Assembly (NCBI RefSeq): GCF_039523035.1
Contig: NZ_BAAAEN010000013.1
Coordinates: 1-64,000, forward strand
Length of the DNA stretch: 64,000 nucleotides
Reading direction: 5' to 3'
From: Pigmentiphaga daeguensis
Lineage (GTDB): Bacteria; Pseudomonadota; Gammaproteobacteria; Burkholderiales; Burkholderiaceae_B
Shown: positions 33,418 to 42,446 of the stretch, piece after piece
Position numbering within the stretch: the first letter of the stretch is position 1
Layout of the letters: every line of letters begins with the position of its first letter
The notes under the pieces: generated by a model
Told to the model about the DNA's origin: nothing
What the model saw: the letters and a program-made list of their open reading frames with translations, nothing else
Database searches by the model: none
Position numbers and translations under genes: made by a program

Positions 33418-34350
33418 TCAGACCGATCGCAGGTAGCCGGGCTCTACCGCCTGGATGGGCGCGAAGCTTTCGCGCGTGGCGATGAACTCCGGCCGCGGAT
33501 TCAGGCCGTACCTGGGGGGGTTCAGGGTATTTTCCACGCTGTTATACACCATGAACACGTTCGATCGCGGATAGGGCGAGATGTTGCTGTTCGAGCCGTG
33601 CATGATGTTGCAGTCGAAGAACACGACCGAACCGGCGGGCGCCGACAACACGTCGATGCCGCCCTGGTCGACCAGCAATTGCAGGCTGACGGGGTCGGGC
33701 ACGCCGTACTCCTGCTTCTTCAGCGACTGCTTGTAGTGGTCCTGCGGCGTCTCGCCCACGCACGAGACGAATTGGCGGTGCGAACCGGGCACCACCATCA
33801 GCGGCCCGTTGCTGGCGTCGTTGTCGGTCAGCAGCACCGAGCAGCTCAGCGCCCGCATGGCCGGCATGCCATCCTCGACGTGCCAGGTCTCGAAGTCCGA
33901 GTGCCAGTAGAACTCCTTGCCCTTGAAACCCGGTTTCATGTTGGCGCGCGACTGGTGGATGTAGACATCGGAACCCAGGATCTGCCTGGCGATGCCGACC
34001 AATCGCATGTCCTGCGACATCCGGCCGAGCAGCTTGCTCAGCTTGTGCACCATGAACACCGACCGGACGACGTCGGTGCCCTTCTCGGTAATGGCTTCTT
34101 CACGGCGGCGGATGGCGGGGTCGCGCACCAGCCGCTCGACCTCGCGCTTGAGCGCCTGGGTCTCTTGCGCGGAGAAGAAATTCTTCAGCAGGATATAGCC
34201 GTTGCGCTCGTAGCCGCCCAGTTGCTCGGCGTCCAGGCCGGTACCCGGCTCCACCTTGGCGCTGCCGTACACCACGGGGTCGCGCCGCTGCACGATGCCG
34301 GCGGCGCGGTCGGCGCGCGAGGAATAGATATCGCGTGCGGGAGTAATCAT
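33418..34350 (-). CDS. ectD: Ectoine hydroxylase
   Basis: This 310-residue enzyme is a non-heme iron, 2-oxoglutarate-dependent dioxygenase that converts ectoine to 5-hydroxyectoine. The EctD signature FYWHSDFETWHVEDGMP is intact and supplies iron ligands His150 and Asp152; the third ligand is His251 in NIMHGSNSN. The length equals that of characterised EctD proteins. It is the last gene of the operon, 67 bases after ectC. Its presence means the cell can make hydroxyectoine as an osmotic and heat protectant. Confidence 0.97.
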   Translation of the reverse strand: MITPARDIYSSRADRAAGIVQRRDPVVYGSAKVEPGTGLDAEQLGGYERNGYILLKNFFSAQETQALKREVERLVRDPAIRRREEAITEKGTDVVRSVFMVHKLSKLLGRMSQDMRLVGIARQILGSDVYIHQSRANMKPGFKGKEFYWHSDFETWHVEDGMPAMRALSCSVLLTDNDASNGPLMVVPGSHRQFVSCVGETPQDHYKQSLKKQEYGVPDPVSLQLLVDQGGIDVLSAPAGSVVFFDCNIMHGSNSNISPYPRSNVFMVYNSVENTLNPPRYGLNPRPEFIATRESFAPIQAVEPGYLRSV

Positions 34351-34417
34351 GGTTGTCCTCCTATTCTCATGGGCGCCGCCCCGCCCGCCGGCGGGCGCGG
34401 CCCCTTGCCGAGGGCCT

Positions 34418-34816
34418 TCAGGCGACCTTCGCTTCGTCCAGGGGATAGACGCCTTCGGCGTCGTGCACTTCCTGGCCGGTCAGCGGCGGATTGAAGACGC
34501 AGATGACCCGCAGCGGCTCCTTGCCGCCGCGCAGGTAGTGCTCGTCGTTGTCGTTGAGCGCATAGACCACGCCCGGGCCGAGCTTGTAGACCTTGCCGTC
34601 GGCGACGGTCTCGATCTCGCCGTCGCCTTCGATGCACCAGACGGCCTCGACGTGGTTCTTGTACCAGATGTGGGTCTCGGTGCCGGGATGGATGATGGTC
34701 TCGTGGAACGAGAACCCCATGCCGTCCTTCTTCAGCAGCACGCGGCGGCTGGTCCAGGTCGGCGTGGATACTTCGTTCTCGGTGCCTATGATGTCCTTGA
34801 TGTCGCGTACGATCAT
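34418..34816 (-). CDS. ectC: Ectoine synthase
   Basis: This 132-residue cupin-fold enzyme closes N-gamma-acetyl-diaminobutyrate to ectoine. MIVRDIKDIIGTENEV is the standard EctC start, followed by the metal-binding cupin region HETIIHPGTETHIWYKNHVEAVWCIEG. NPPLTGQEVHDAEGVYPLDE is the conserved C-terminus. The ATG overlaps the ectB stop (ATGA), so the two are translationally coupled. Confidence 0.97.
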   Translation of the reverse strand: MIVRDIKDIIGTENEVSTPTWTSRRVLLKKDGMGFSFHETIIHPGTETHIWYKNHVEAVWCIEGDGEIETVADGKVYKLGPGVVYALNDNDEHYLRGGKEPLRVICVFNPPLTGQEVHDAEGVYPLDEAKVA

Positions 34817-36132
34817 CGTCCCTTTCCTCCAAATTTCAATACACGGGCATTCGATTGCTTCTGGGCCAGCTGCTCGGCGGCCACCACCTCGGCCACCGCG
34901 CGGTCCAGCACTTCCAGCGCCTGCCGGAGCTGGCCTTCCTCGATGGTCAGCGCGGGCAGGAGCTTGAGCACTTCGTCGTTGGCGCCGGAGGTCTCGATGA
35001 CCACCCCGCCCTTGAACGCCTGGGCCGCGATCTTGTTGGCCAGTCCCGGCACGCCGCTGACCAGGCCCTGGATCAGGCCGCGTCCCCGCACCGACAGGTC
35101 CGCCTCCGGATGGCTGTGGACCATGTTCTCCAGCCAGTCGCGCACCAGCGTCTCCTTGGCCTGGATCTCGCGGGTGAAGGCGCCGTCGCTCCAGTAATGT
35201 TCCAGCGCCTGCCGCGCGGTCACGAAGGCCAGGTTGTTGCCGCGGAAGGTGCCGTTGTGCTCGCCGGGCTTCCAGATGTCCAGTTCGGGCTTGATCAGCA
35301 CCATGGCCATGGGCAGGCCGAAGCCGCTCAGGGACTTGGACAGCGTGACGATGTCGGGCTGGATGCCGGCCGACTCGAAGCTGAAGAAGGTGCCCGTGCG
35401 GCCGCAGCCGACCTGGATGTCGTCGACGATGAGCAGCATGTCGTGGCGGCGGCACAGGCGTTGCAGCTCCTGCAGCCAGCGCAGCGTGGCCACGTTCACG
35501 CCGCCTTCGCCCTGCACGGTCTCGACGATCACCGCGGCTGGGGTGTCCATGCCGCTGCTGCGGTCTTCCAGCATGCGCTCGAAGTACGCCATGGTGTCCA
35601 CGTCCGGACCGAAATAGCCGTCGTACGGGATGAAGGTGGTGTTGCCCAGGCTCACGCCGGCGGCCTCTCGGTACTTGGCGTTGGCCGTGGCCGACAGCGA
35701 GCCGGCACTCACGCCATGGAAGCCGTGCGTGAAGGAAACGATGTTCGGGCGCTGCTTGACGCGGCGGGCCAGCTTGAGCGCGGCCTCCACGGCGTTGGTG
35801 CCGGTCGGGCCGGTGAACTGCAGCGTGTACTTCATGCCGCGCGGTTTCAGGATCAGCCGCTCGAACGCTTCCAGGAAATCTTTCTTGGCCGAGGTGGCCA
35901 TGTCCAGGCCGTGCACCACGCCGTCCGCCTGGACATAGTCCAGCAGGGGCTGCTTCAGCACGGGGTTGTTGTGGCCGTAGTTCAGCGTGCCGGCGCCGGC
36001 AAACAGGTCGATGTACTGCCGGCCCTCTTCGTCGAACAGCAGCGAGCCCTTGGCCTTGCTGAAGACGACCGGAAACGAGCGTATGTAGCCGCGGACTTCC
36101 GATTCGAGACGGTCGAAGATCTTGAGATCCAT
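34813..36132 (-). CDS. ectB: Diaminobutyrate-2-oxoglutarate aminotransferase
   Basis: This 439-residue PLP enzyme makes L-2,4-diaminobutyrate from aspartate semialdehyde and glutamate, the first committed step to ectoine. It has AGAGTLNYGHNNP, FTGPTGTNAVEAALKLAR, HGFHGVSAGSL, VDDIQVGCGRTGTFFSFE and the PLP lysine near residue 271 in TLSKSLSGFGLPMA. The length is normal for EctB. It lies 93 bases after ectA and overlaps ectC by four. No ectoine-specific aspartokinase gene is present in the operon. Confidence 0.97.
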   Translation of the reverse strand: MDLKIFDRLESEVRGYIRSFPVVFSKAKGSLLFDEEGRQYIDLFAGAGTLNYGHNNPVLKQPLLDYVQADGVVHGLDMATSAKKDFLEAFERLILKPRGMKYTLQFTGPTGTNAVEAALKLARRVKQRPNIVSFTHGFHGVSAGSLSATANAKYREAAGVSLGNTTFIPYDGYFGPDVDTMAYFERMLEDRSSGMDTPAAVIVETVQGEGGVNVATLRWLQELQRLCRRHDMLLIVDDIQVGCGRTGTFFSFESAGIQPDIVTLSKSLSGFGLPMAMVLIKPELDIWKPGEHNGTFRGNNLAFVTARQALEHYWSDGAFTREIQAKETLVRDWLENMVHSHPEADLSVRGRGLIQGLVSGVPGLANKIAAQAFKGGVVIETSGANDEVLKLLPALTIEEGQLRQALEVLDRAVAEVVAAEQLAQKQSNARVLKFGGKGR

Positions 36133-36225
36133 GGTTTTTCCCTCCTGTTTTGCTTCTAGAAGCGTGAAAGACGTATAGGCGGACCCGGACGAACCGGGAC
36201 GGATACGAGGGGCATCCGGCCTTTG

Positions 36226-36759
36226 CTAGAACGGGCCGATGCGCAGCAGCCGCTCGTCCTCGTGCTCGGCCTGGCCGAACAGTTCGGGCGGAAACATGGG
36301 CTGCTCCACGCACTGGGCGCCGCGATCCTGCGCCAGCGCCGCGAACATGCGCCGCGACGGCTGGTTGGATGGGGACACGGTGGTTTCGATGCTGTGTATG
36401 GGCTGCGGCAGCGGCCTGGCCAGCAGGTGCTCGAGCATGCGCTGGCCCAGGCGACGGCCGCGTGCCATGGGATGGACCGCAACCTGCCAGACGAACAACA
36501 CGTTGGATTGCTTGGGCGGAAGGTAGGCAGAAACAAACCCTGCCAATTGCCCTTGCCGGGTGGCCACTACGCAGGTATCGCGAAAGTGCCGGCACAGAAG
36601 AAGGTAGGCGTAGGTGGAATTGACATCCAGCGGCGGCGATTCCTGTATGAGTCGCTGGATGTCCGCGGCATCTTCGATTTCAGGTGGCCGGAGATCGAAG
36701 TTCTCCAGAGCCGGATTGAATACCGCAGGTTGGATGAGCGTGTCGTCGATCGCTTTCAG
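36226..36759 (-). CDS. ectA: Diaminobutyrate acetyltransferase, apparent CTG start
   Basis: This GNAT enzyme of about 177 residues acetylates L-2,4-diaminobutyrate using acetyl-CoA. Conserved EctA segments are ESPPLDVNSTYAYLLLCRHF, LAGFVSAYLPP, VLFVWQVAVHPMARG and TVSPSNQPSRRMF. The essential N-terminal part lies upstream of any in-frame ATG, GTG or TTG. An in-frame TAG is met just 15 bases before the CTG at 36759, which is the only likely start codon in that interval. AGGAGG stands eight bases upstream of the CTG. The gene is the second of the marR-ectABCD operon. Confidence 0.9.
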   Translation of the reverse strand: MKAIDDTLIQPAVFNPALENFDLRPPEIEDAADIQRLIQESPPLDVNSTYAYLLLCRHFRDTCVVATRQGQLAGFVSAYLPPKQSNVLFVWQVAVHPMARGRRLGQRMLEHLLARPLPQPIHSIETTVSPSNQPSRRMFAALAQDRGAQCVEQPMFPPELFGQAEHEDERLLRIGPF

Positions 36760-36767
36760 ACTACGAC

Positions 36768-36773
36768 CCTCCT
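36768..36773 (-). promoter_or_regulatory. Shine-Dalgarno site deciding the CTG start of ectA
   Basis: On the minus strand AGGAGG (36773-36768) is a perfect Shine-Dalgarno sequence with eight bases before the CTG at 36759. It supports initiation at CTG, because no standard start codon lies at the right distance. Confidence 0.7.
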
Positions 36774-36826
36774 ATGTTTCGCACGCCGGCGCCTTGCGGC
36801 GACGCACTGGGTTTGATGGCTCCGGG

Positions 36827-37354
36827 TCACACCGCCAGGCCCGACTCCGGAGACGTATCCGATGCATTGATGTCCAGGATGGGCGAGGTGTCCGAACCCG
36901 GGTTCTCCATCAGGCTGACGATGCGCTCGAGCGAGAGCGTGATCGTGGCCTGTTCCAGTTCGGGCAGCGCGCCCAGGGCATCGGCCAGCGTCTTCTGCAG
37001 CGGCGACGGTGCCTGGCTGGCCACCTCGCGGCCGGCATCGGTGGCCGATACCAGGACCGTGCGGCGATCTTCCCTGCTGCGTTCCCGCTTGACCCAGCCC
37101 TTCTCCTCCAGCCGGTCGAGGATGCCGACGACCGTGCTCGGGCTGACCGAGATTTCACGGCTGATGGCCGTGGCCGTCAGCGGCCCCGACTCGATCACGG
37201 CCAGGAGACAGACCAGTTGCGGCGCGGTGATGTGGCTGCACGCCGCCAACTGCTTGGAGTGCAGCGCGATGTTGCGTGTGATGCGACGCAAGGCTCGCAG
37301 GATGCGCAGGTTGTAGTTGACGCCCGTGTCCGCGGCCGAGCCGATGTGGTCCAT
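36827..37354 (-). CDS. MarR-family ectoine regulator, EctR/CosR-like
   Basis: This 175-residue MarR protein has the winged helix ITAPQLVCLLAVIESGPLTATAISREISVSPSTVVGILDRLEEKGWV and wing REDRRTVLVSATDAGREV. Its position directly before ectA matches EctR1 and CosR, which repress ectoine genes at low osmolarity. Its stop is 67 bases before the ectA start on the same strand, so it is probably co-transcribed with ectABCD. A palindrome 60 bases upstream of its own start is the likely binding site. The start lacks a strong ribosome-binding site. Confidence 0.88.
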   Translation of the reverse strand: MDHIGSAADTGVNYNLRILRALRRITRNIALHSKQLAACSHITAPQLVCLLAVIESGPLTATAISREISVSPSTVVGILDRLEEKGWVKRERSREDRRTVLVSATDAGREVASQAPSPLQKTLADALGALPELEQATITLSLERIVSLMENPGSDTSPILDINASDTSPESGLAV

Positions 37355-37413
37355 GTCCAGGAAATCGAAAGTGCTTGGTGAAAAAAATCACTGCCCACAA
37401 ATCAATGTAGAGC

Positions 37414-37435
37414 AATGATTTCAACTCAAATCATT
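37414..37435. promoter_or_regulatory. Palindrome upstream of marR-ectABCD
   Basis: AATGATTT (37414-37421) and AAATCATT (37428-37435) form perfect eight-base arms around a six-base spacer, in an AT-rich tract between the FadE gene and the regulator. The size and symmetry suit a MarR dimer, so it is probably the operator by which the local EctR-like protein controls the operon. Confidence 0.6.
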
Positions 37436-37557
37436 CTAGTCAGAAAGACTCGGGGTGTCAACCCTACAAACCCTGGATTCCGATGTCAACGGCTCCGAAA
37501 TTACCCTTATCCGCTTCGATTCCGCCGACATCCCGCTGAAACATGAAAAACCGGGGT

Positions 37558-39789
37558 TCAGCCTTGCGCCACGCGCTTTCCGGCCAGTTCGGCTGGGTCG
37601 AAACTATCGACCTCGACGACGTCGGCGATGGCGCGTTCCAGGTCTTCGAACATCAAGGCCTGGGCCGCGTCCACCTTTCCGGCGCGCACGCCGTCGCGCC
37701 AGTCGCGGACACCGGCATGGCGCAGCTCGTCCAGCACCGGAGCGGCACGCGCCGCGAGCTCGAAGGCCTGTGCCAGCCTGTCCAGCGCCTCGCCCGGACG
37801 TGGCCGGGCCAACCCGGGCAACAGGCGATCGCGTGCCGGCGACGGCTCGAGCAGCCGCTCGGCGCAGGCCAGGGTGACGGCATCGGCCGGGCCGCGCCGG
37901 CGCACGCCCCGGGGCAGGCAGACGAACCGCAGCACCCCCGCGGCCGCCCGCGCGGGCAGATTGGCCAGCACCGCGTCCAGGCTCGCCTCGATGGCGGCGA
38001 GGCCGCTTTCCATGCACCACTGCACCAGCGGCAGGTCGTCGGGTTGCCGGCCTTCGTCGTGCCAGCGCTTGAGGACGGCGGACAGCAGATACAGCTCGGC
38101 CAGGATGTCGCCCAGCCGCGCCGACAGCATCTCCTTGCGCTTGAGCGCGCCGCCCAGCGTCGCCAGCGTGACGTCGGCCACCAGCGCGAATGCCGAGGCA
38201 TAGCGGCCCAGTGCGCGGTAGTAGGGGGCGACCGGACCGGCCGAGCGCGGTGCCGGCGCGAACCGGCCACCGGTCCAGGCGCGGCCGAAGGCACGGAGCG
38301 CGTTGGCCGTCGCGTGGCCGGCATGACGCCAGAAGGTACGGTCGAATTCCTCCAGGCCCCTGGCCGGATCACTGTCGGCCAGCGCCGCCATCTCGCGCAT
38401 CAGGAACGGATGCGCCCGGATGGCCCCCTGGCCGAAGACGATCAGGCAGCGGGTCAGGATGTTGGCGCCCTCGACCGTGATGCCGATGGGGATGGCGCGG
38501 TAGACGTTGGACAGGTAGTTGCGCGGGCCGTCGATCACCGCCTTGCCCGCGTGGATGTCCATCGCGTCGTTCACCGCGATGCGCATGCGTTCGGTGGCGT
38601 GGTATTTCATGATGGCCGAGATCACGGCGGGCTTGTGCCCCGCGTCCAGCGCCGCGCAGGTCAGGCGGCGCGCGGCATCCACCTGGTAGGCCAGGGCCGC
38701 CATCCGGCCCAGCTTCTCCTGCACGCCCTCGAACTTGCCGATGGGAATGCCGAACTGTTGGCGCACGCGCGCATAGGCACCGCTGGTATGCGCCGAGAAT
38801 ACGCACGAGGCCGCCGCCAGCGATGGCAGGGAAATGCCCCGGCCCGCCGCCAACGCCGTCATCAGCATCTGCCAGCCCTGCCCCACCCGCTCGACGCCGC
38901 CGATGACCGCCTCCATGGGGATGAACACGTCCTTGCCCTGGTTCGGGCCATTCTGGAACACCTGCATCGCGGGCAGGTGCCGCCGGCCGATCTCCACCCC
39001 CGGCGTATCGGTGGGCACCAGCGCGACGGTGATGCCGATGTCCTCGCGGTCGCCCAGCAGCCGGTCGGGATCGCGCAGCTTGAAGGCGAGCCCGAGCACG
39101 GTCGCGACCGGCCCCAGCGTGATGTAGCGCTTGTGCCAGGTCAGCCGCATGCCCAGCACTTCGCGTCCCTGCCACATCCCCTTGCAGACCACGCCGTGGT
39201 CCACCATGGCGGCCGCGTCCGATCCCGCCTCGGGGCTGGTCAGCCCGAAGCACGGGATGTCGCGGCCGTCCGCCAGCCGCGGCAGCCAGTGCTCGCGCTG
39301 GGCGTCGGTGCCGAAATGCAGCAGCAGCTCGCCCGGCCCGAGCGAGTTGGGCACCATGATCGTGACCGCCGCCGTCAGCGACCGGGTCGAGATCCGCCGC
39401 ACGACTTCGGAATGCGCGTAGGCCGAGAATCCCAGTCCGCCGTACTTGCGCGGAATGATCATGCCGAAGAACTTGCGTGCCTTCAGGAACGCCCAGATGT
39501 CGGGGGGCAGGTCATGCAGTTCCCAGTTGACCCGCCAGTCGTCGACCATGGCGCACAGCTCGGCCACCGGCCCGTCCAGGAAGGCCCGCTCTTCGTCGCT
39601 GAGCCTGGCCGGCGGCATGTCCAGCAGGCGGCGCCACTCCGGATTGCCGGTGAACAGGTCGGCGTCCCACCACACGTCCCCGGCCTCGATGGCCTCGCGC
39701 TCGGTGTCCGACATGGTCGGCAGCGCCTTCGCGGCCCAGCGGAACAGCGGCTTGGACAGCCATTCGCGGCGCCATGAGGATGCGGCCAT
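37558..39789 (-). CDS. fadE: Acyl-CoA dehydrogenase, FadE type
   Basis: This 743-residue protein is a large acyl-CoA dehydrogenase like E. coli FadE, oxidising acyl-CoA to trans-2-enoyl-CoA in fatty-acid breakdown. It has GLTSPEAGSDAAAM, GKDVFIPMEAVIGGVERVGQGWQMLMTALAAGRGISLP, YRAIPIGITVEGANILTRCLIVFGQGAIR, and the long C-terminal DUF1974 domain (about residues 450-740). AGGAGACATCCCG precedes the ATG. It is slightly shorter than E. coli FadE because of a shorter N-terminal membrane part. It faces the divergent nuclease gene and is not part of the ectoine operon. Confidence 0.93.
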   Translation of the reverse strand: MAASSWRREWLSKPLFRWAAKALPTMSDTEREAIEAGDVWWDADLFTGNPEWRRLLDMPPARLSDEERAFLDGPVAELCAMVDDWRVNWELHDLPPDIWAFLKARKFFGMIIPRKYGGLGFSAYAHSEVVRRISTRSLTAAVTIMVPNSLGPGELLLHFGTDAQREHWLPRLADGRDIPCFGLTSPEAGSDAAAMVDHGVVCKGMWQGREVLGMRLTWHKRYITLGPVATVLGLAFKLRDPDRLLGDREDIGITVALVPTDTPGVEIGRRHLPAMQVFQNGPNQGKDVFIPMEAVIGGVERVGQGWQMLMTALAAGRGISLPSLAAASCVFSAHTSGAYARVRQQFGIPIGKFEGVQEKLGRMAALAYQVDAARRLTCAALDAGHKPAVISAIMKYHATERMRIAVNDAMDIHAGKAVIDGPRNYLSNVYRAIPIGITVEGANILTRCLIVFGQGAIRAHPFLMREMAALADSDPARGLEEFDRTFWRHAGHATANALRAFGRAWTGGRFAPAPRSAGPVAPYYRALGRYASAFALVADVTLATLGGALKRKEMLSARLGDILAELYLLSAVLKRWHDEGRQPDDLPLVQWCMESGLAAIEASLDAVLANLPARAAAGVLRFVCLPRGVRRRGPADAVTLACAERLLEPSPARDRLLPGLARPRPGEALDRLAQAFELAARAAPVLDELRHAGVRDWRDGVRAGKVDAAQALMFEDLERAIADVVEVDSFDPAELAGKRVAQG

Positions 39790-39916
39790 CGGGATGTCTC
39801 CTTGTCGACTATCTACCTCATATAGTAAGCCGGCCGGAAGACGCGACCGCGGCCGCGCGCGGCCCGGGCAGGCATGGTCTGGTTAAATAGGGGCTGCTCG
39901 TTCTTCACCCATTCCC

Positions 39917-40999
39917 ATGCATCCTCCCCGCCTGGCCTTCGTCGACCTGGAAACCACGGGCACGACGCCGCGCAGCGACCGCATCACCGAGATCGGCATC
40001 GTCCAGGTGGATGCCGACGGCATGCGCGAATGGAGCAGCCTGGTCCACCCGGGCCGCCCCATTCCCCCGGCCATTCAGTCGCTGACCGGCATCACGGACG
40101 CGATGGTGGCTGGCGCCCCACCCTTCGAGGCCCTGGCCGACGACATCGCCCGGCGCCTGGACGGCTACCTGTTCATCGCGCACAACGCCCGCTTCGACCA
40201 CGGTTTCCTGCGCGAGGAGTTCGACCGGCTGGACCGGCCCTTCCGGCCCGATGTTCTGTGCACCGTCCGCCTCTCGCGCAAACTCTACCCGCAGTACCGC
40301 AGCCATAGCCTGGATGCGTTGATCGCCCGGCACGGCCTGCATGTGCATGCCCGCCATCGTGCGCTCGACGATGCGCGCCTGCTGTGGCACTTCTGGCAGG
40401 ACATCCACCGCGAGTTTCCGGCCGGGCAGCTCGGCGAGCTCGTCGATGCGCTGGCCGGCCGCGTGCCCTGGCCCGAATACCTGGACCCGGCCCTGCCCCG
40501 CCTGCTGCCCGACGCCTACGGCGTCTACGTCTTGCGCGACGTGAACCACCAGCCGCTGTATGTCGGGCGGGCCTCCAGGCTGCGGGACAAGGTGCTGTCG
40601 CATTTCCAGCCGGGCGCCTGGAAATCGGCCAAGGCACGGCGCCTGGCCGAGCAGGTCCGGCACATCGAATGGCTGGAGACGGGCGGCGCCATCGGCGCCC
40701 TGCTGCACGAGAACCGGCTGTTGCGGACCCTGGCGCCGTTGCACAATCGCCGCGCGCGCACGCCCGCCCTGGCCGGCGACACGCACTGGCCCTACGAAGG
40801 TCCGGTGGGGATACGCGAGGCCCGCGTCATCCACATCGTGGAACGCTGGCAATTCCTGGGCAGCGCGACCGACGATCAGGCCCTGTACGGCCTGCTGGAC
40901 GGCGGGCGCGCCGAATACGACCACGAAGTCCACCGCATCCTGCGCGATCGGCTGGCGCAGGTCCCGCTGCTGAGGCTGGACCGCGCACGCACGGACTGA
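39917..40999 (+). CDS. DnaQ-type exonuclease fused to a GIY-YIG (Cho/UvrC-like) domain
   Basis: This 360-residue protein joins an N-terminal DEDDh 3'-5' exonuclease domain (FVDLETTGTTPRSDRITEIG, IAHNARFDHGFLREEF, HRALDDARLLWHF) to a GIY-YIG nuclease domain from about residue 195 (PDAYGVYVLRD, PLYVGRASRLRDKVLSHF, ALLHENRLL). The second half resembles the N-terminal domain of UvrC and the Cho nuclease of E. coli. It probably acts in DNA repair, nicking damaged DNA and trimming ends. The fusion is known in several bacterial groups. No LexA box is visible upstream. Confidence 0.92.
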   Translation: MHPPRLAFVDLETTGTTPRSDRITEIGIVQVDADGMREWSSLVHPGRPIPPAIQSLTGITDAMVAGAPPFEALADDIARRLDGYLFIAHNARFDHGFLREEFDRLDRPFRPDVLCTVRLSRKLYPQYRSHSLDALIARHGLHVHARHRALDDARLLWHFWQDIHREFPAGQLGELVDALAGRVPWPEYLDPALPRLLPDAYGVYVLRDVNHQPLYVGRASRLRDKVLSHFQPGAWKSAKARRLAEQVRHIEWLETGGAIGALLHENRLLRTLAPLHNRRARTPALAGDTHWPYEGPVGIREARVIHIVERWQFLGSATDDQALYGLLDGGRAEYDHEVHRILRDRLAQVPLLRLDRARTD

Positions 41000-41021
41000 G
41001 GGCGCGGCGGCGGACCGGCGG

Positions 41022-41228
41022 CTATTTCCCTCCCGGTCCCGCCACGTCGATGCCGCTGCCCGATAGCTTGTTCGACCTGGGCGAACGGCCCAGGTCATCG
41101 GCGGAAGTATTCCGGTCGTTCTGGCGGGCCATCTGCTCTCGCTTGAGATCGGTCTCGGCGGCCTGCCGCTCCGGCTTGCGGGCGGGCCGGGCGGCCGGCT
41201 CGGAAGGCTTGGTGGACGAAGGTTTCAT
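41022..41228 (-). CDS. Small hydrophilic hypothetical protein
   Basis: This 68-residue protein is not one I recognise. It is strongly hydrophilic and rich in Arg, Lys, Ser, Pro and Asp (MKPSSTKPSEPAARPARKPERQ ends the first third) and probably disordered, with no membrane segment or cysteine. ATG 41228 has GGAG seven bases upstream, which supports a real gene; the frame is open to 41279. It lies between two plus-strand genes on the opposite strand. Confidence 0.6.
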   Translation of the reverse strand: MKPSSTKPSEPAARPARKPERQAAETDLKREQMARQNDRNTSADDLGRSPRSNKLSGSGIDVAGPGGK

Positions 41229-41327
41229 AAATGCTCCGGACGGCTTATCGTTGATCCGATCCACCCGCGGGTGGATCATCGCCGATCAGCACGAGACGTG
41301 CCCGACCACGACCGCCAGGAGAACGAC

Positions 41328-42359
41328 ATGCCCCCGTCCGCGCCCATGAACCGCCGCATCGTCATGGCCAGGCGCCCCGCCGGCACGCCGGTGGCCGAGG
41401 ATTTCCGCCTTGAAACCGAGGCGGTTCCCAGTCCGGCCGACGGCCAGGTGCTGCTGCGCACGCTCTACCTCTCGCTCGATCCCTACATGCGCGGCCGCAT
41501 GAGCGACGCGGCCTCGTATGCGAAGCCGCTGGACATCGGGGACGTCATGCTGGGCGGCACGGTGTGCCGCGTGGCCGAATCGCGCCATCCTGACTTCGCC
41601 GCCGGCGACCTGGTCCTGGCCGCCAGCGGCTGGCAGGACTACGCGCTGTCGTCCGGCAAGGGGCTCACCCGCCTGCCCGCGGACCTTGCCCATCCCTCAT
41701 GGTCGCTGGGCGTGCTGGGCATGCCGGGATTCACCGCCTACGTGGGCCTGATGCAGATCGGCACGCCCAAGGCGGGCGAGACGGTGGCCGTCGCCGCCGC
41801 GACCGGAGCCGTCGGATCGGTGGTGGGACAACTGGCCAGGCTGCACGGGTGCCGCGTGGTGGGCATCGCCGGCGGACCGGACAAGTGCGACCATGCGATC
41901 CGCGAACTGGGCTTCGACGCCTGCGTGGACCATCGCGCGGCCAACCTCGCCCAGCGCCTGGCCGCGGCCAGCCCCAACGGCATCGACGTCTATTTCGAAA
42001 GCGTGGGCGGAGCCGTGTTCGACGCCGTCCTGCCGCTGCTCAACCGCCATGCCCGCATCCCGCTCTGCGGCCTGATCTCGCAGTACAACGCCGTGCCGGG
42101 CGTCGAAGCCCCGGACCGCCTGCCCATGCTGATGCGCCTGGCGCTGACCAAGAGCCTGCGCATCCAGGGCTTCATCGTCTCGGACTGGTACGGACCGCTC
42201 TACCGGGAGTTCACCCGCCAGATGTCGGACTGGATCGCCGACGGGCGCATCAAGTACCGGGAAGACATGGTGGACGGGCTCGAAAACGCCCCCGCCGCGT
42301 TCATGGGTCTGCTGGAGGGACGCAATTTCGGCAAGCTGGTGGTGCGGGTCGCCCACTAG
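41328..42359 (+). CDS. NADP-dependent oxidoreductase, CurA-like
   Basis: This 343-residue protein belongs to the medium-chain reductase group with leukotriene B4 dehydrogenase and E. coli CurA. It has LYLSLDPYMRGRM near residue 46, GMPGFTAYVGLMQIG, the cofactor motif VAAATGAVGSVVGQLA, and CGLISQYN near residue 238. It reduces conjugated double bonds of enones using NADPH. No zinc-binding cysteines are present, as expected. CAGGAGAACGAC precedes the chosen ATG. It is monocistronic; the physiological substrate is unknown. Confidence 0.9.
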   Translation: MPPSAPMNRRIVMARRPAGTPVAEDFRLETEAVPSPADGQVLLRTLYLSLDPYMRGRMSDAASYAKPLDIGDVMLGGTVCRVAESRHPDFAAGDLVLAASGWQDYALSSGKGLTRLPADLAHPSWSLGVLGMPGFTAYVGLMQIGTPKAGETVAVAAATGAVGSVVGQLARLHGCRVVGIAGGPDKCDHAIRELGFDACVDHRAANLAQRLAAASPNGIDVYFESVGGAVFDAVLPLLNRHARIPLCGLISQYNAVPGVEAPDRLPMLMRLALTKSLRIQGFIVSDWYGPLYREFTRQMSDWIADGRIKYREDMVDGLENAPAAFMGLLEGRNFGKLVVRVAH

Positions 42360-42446
42360 ATGGGGCGCGGCGTGCTACCCTAGGGACGTCATCGAACAAT
42401 TACAAGCAGGTCGCGCCACGGCGCAGTCCCGCAACAGGAGACTCGT

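Noticed and set aside
39790..39916. A LexA box before the DnaQ/GIY-YIG gene
   Set aside because: Cho is SOS-controlled in E. coli, so I looked for CTG-N10-CAG here; no acceptable match is present.
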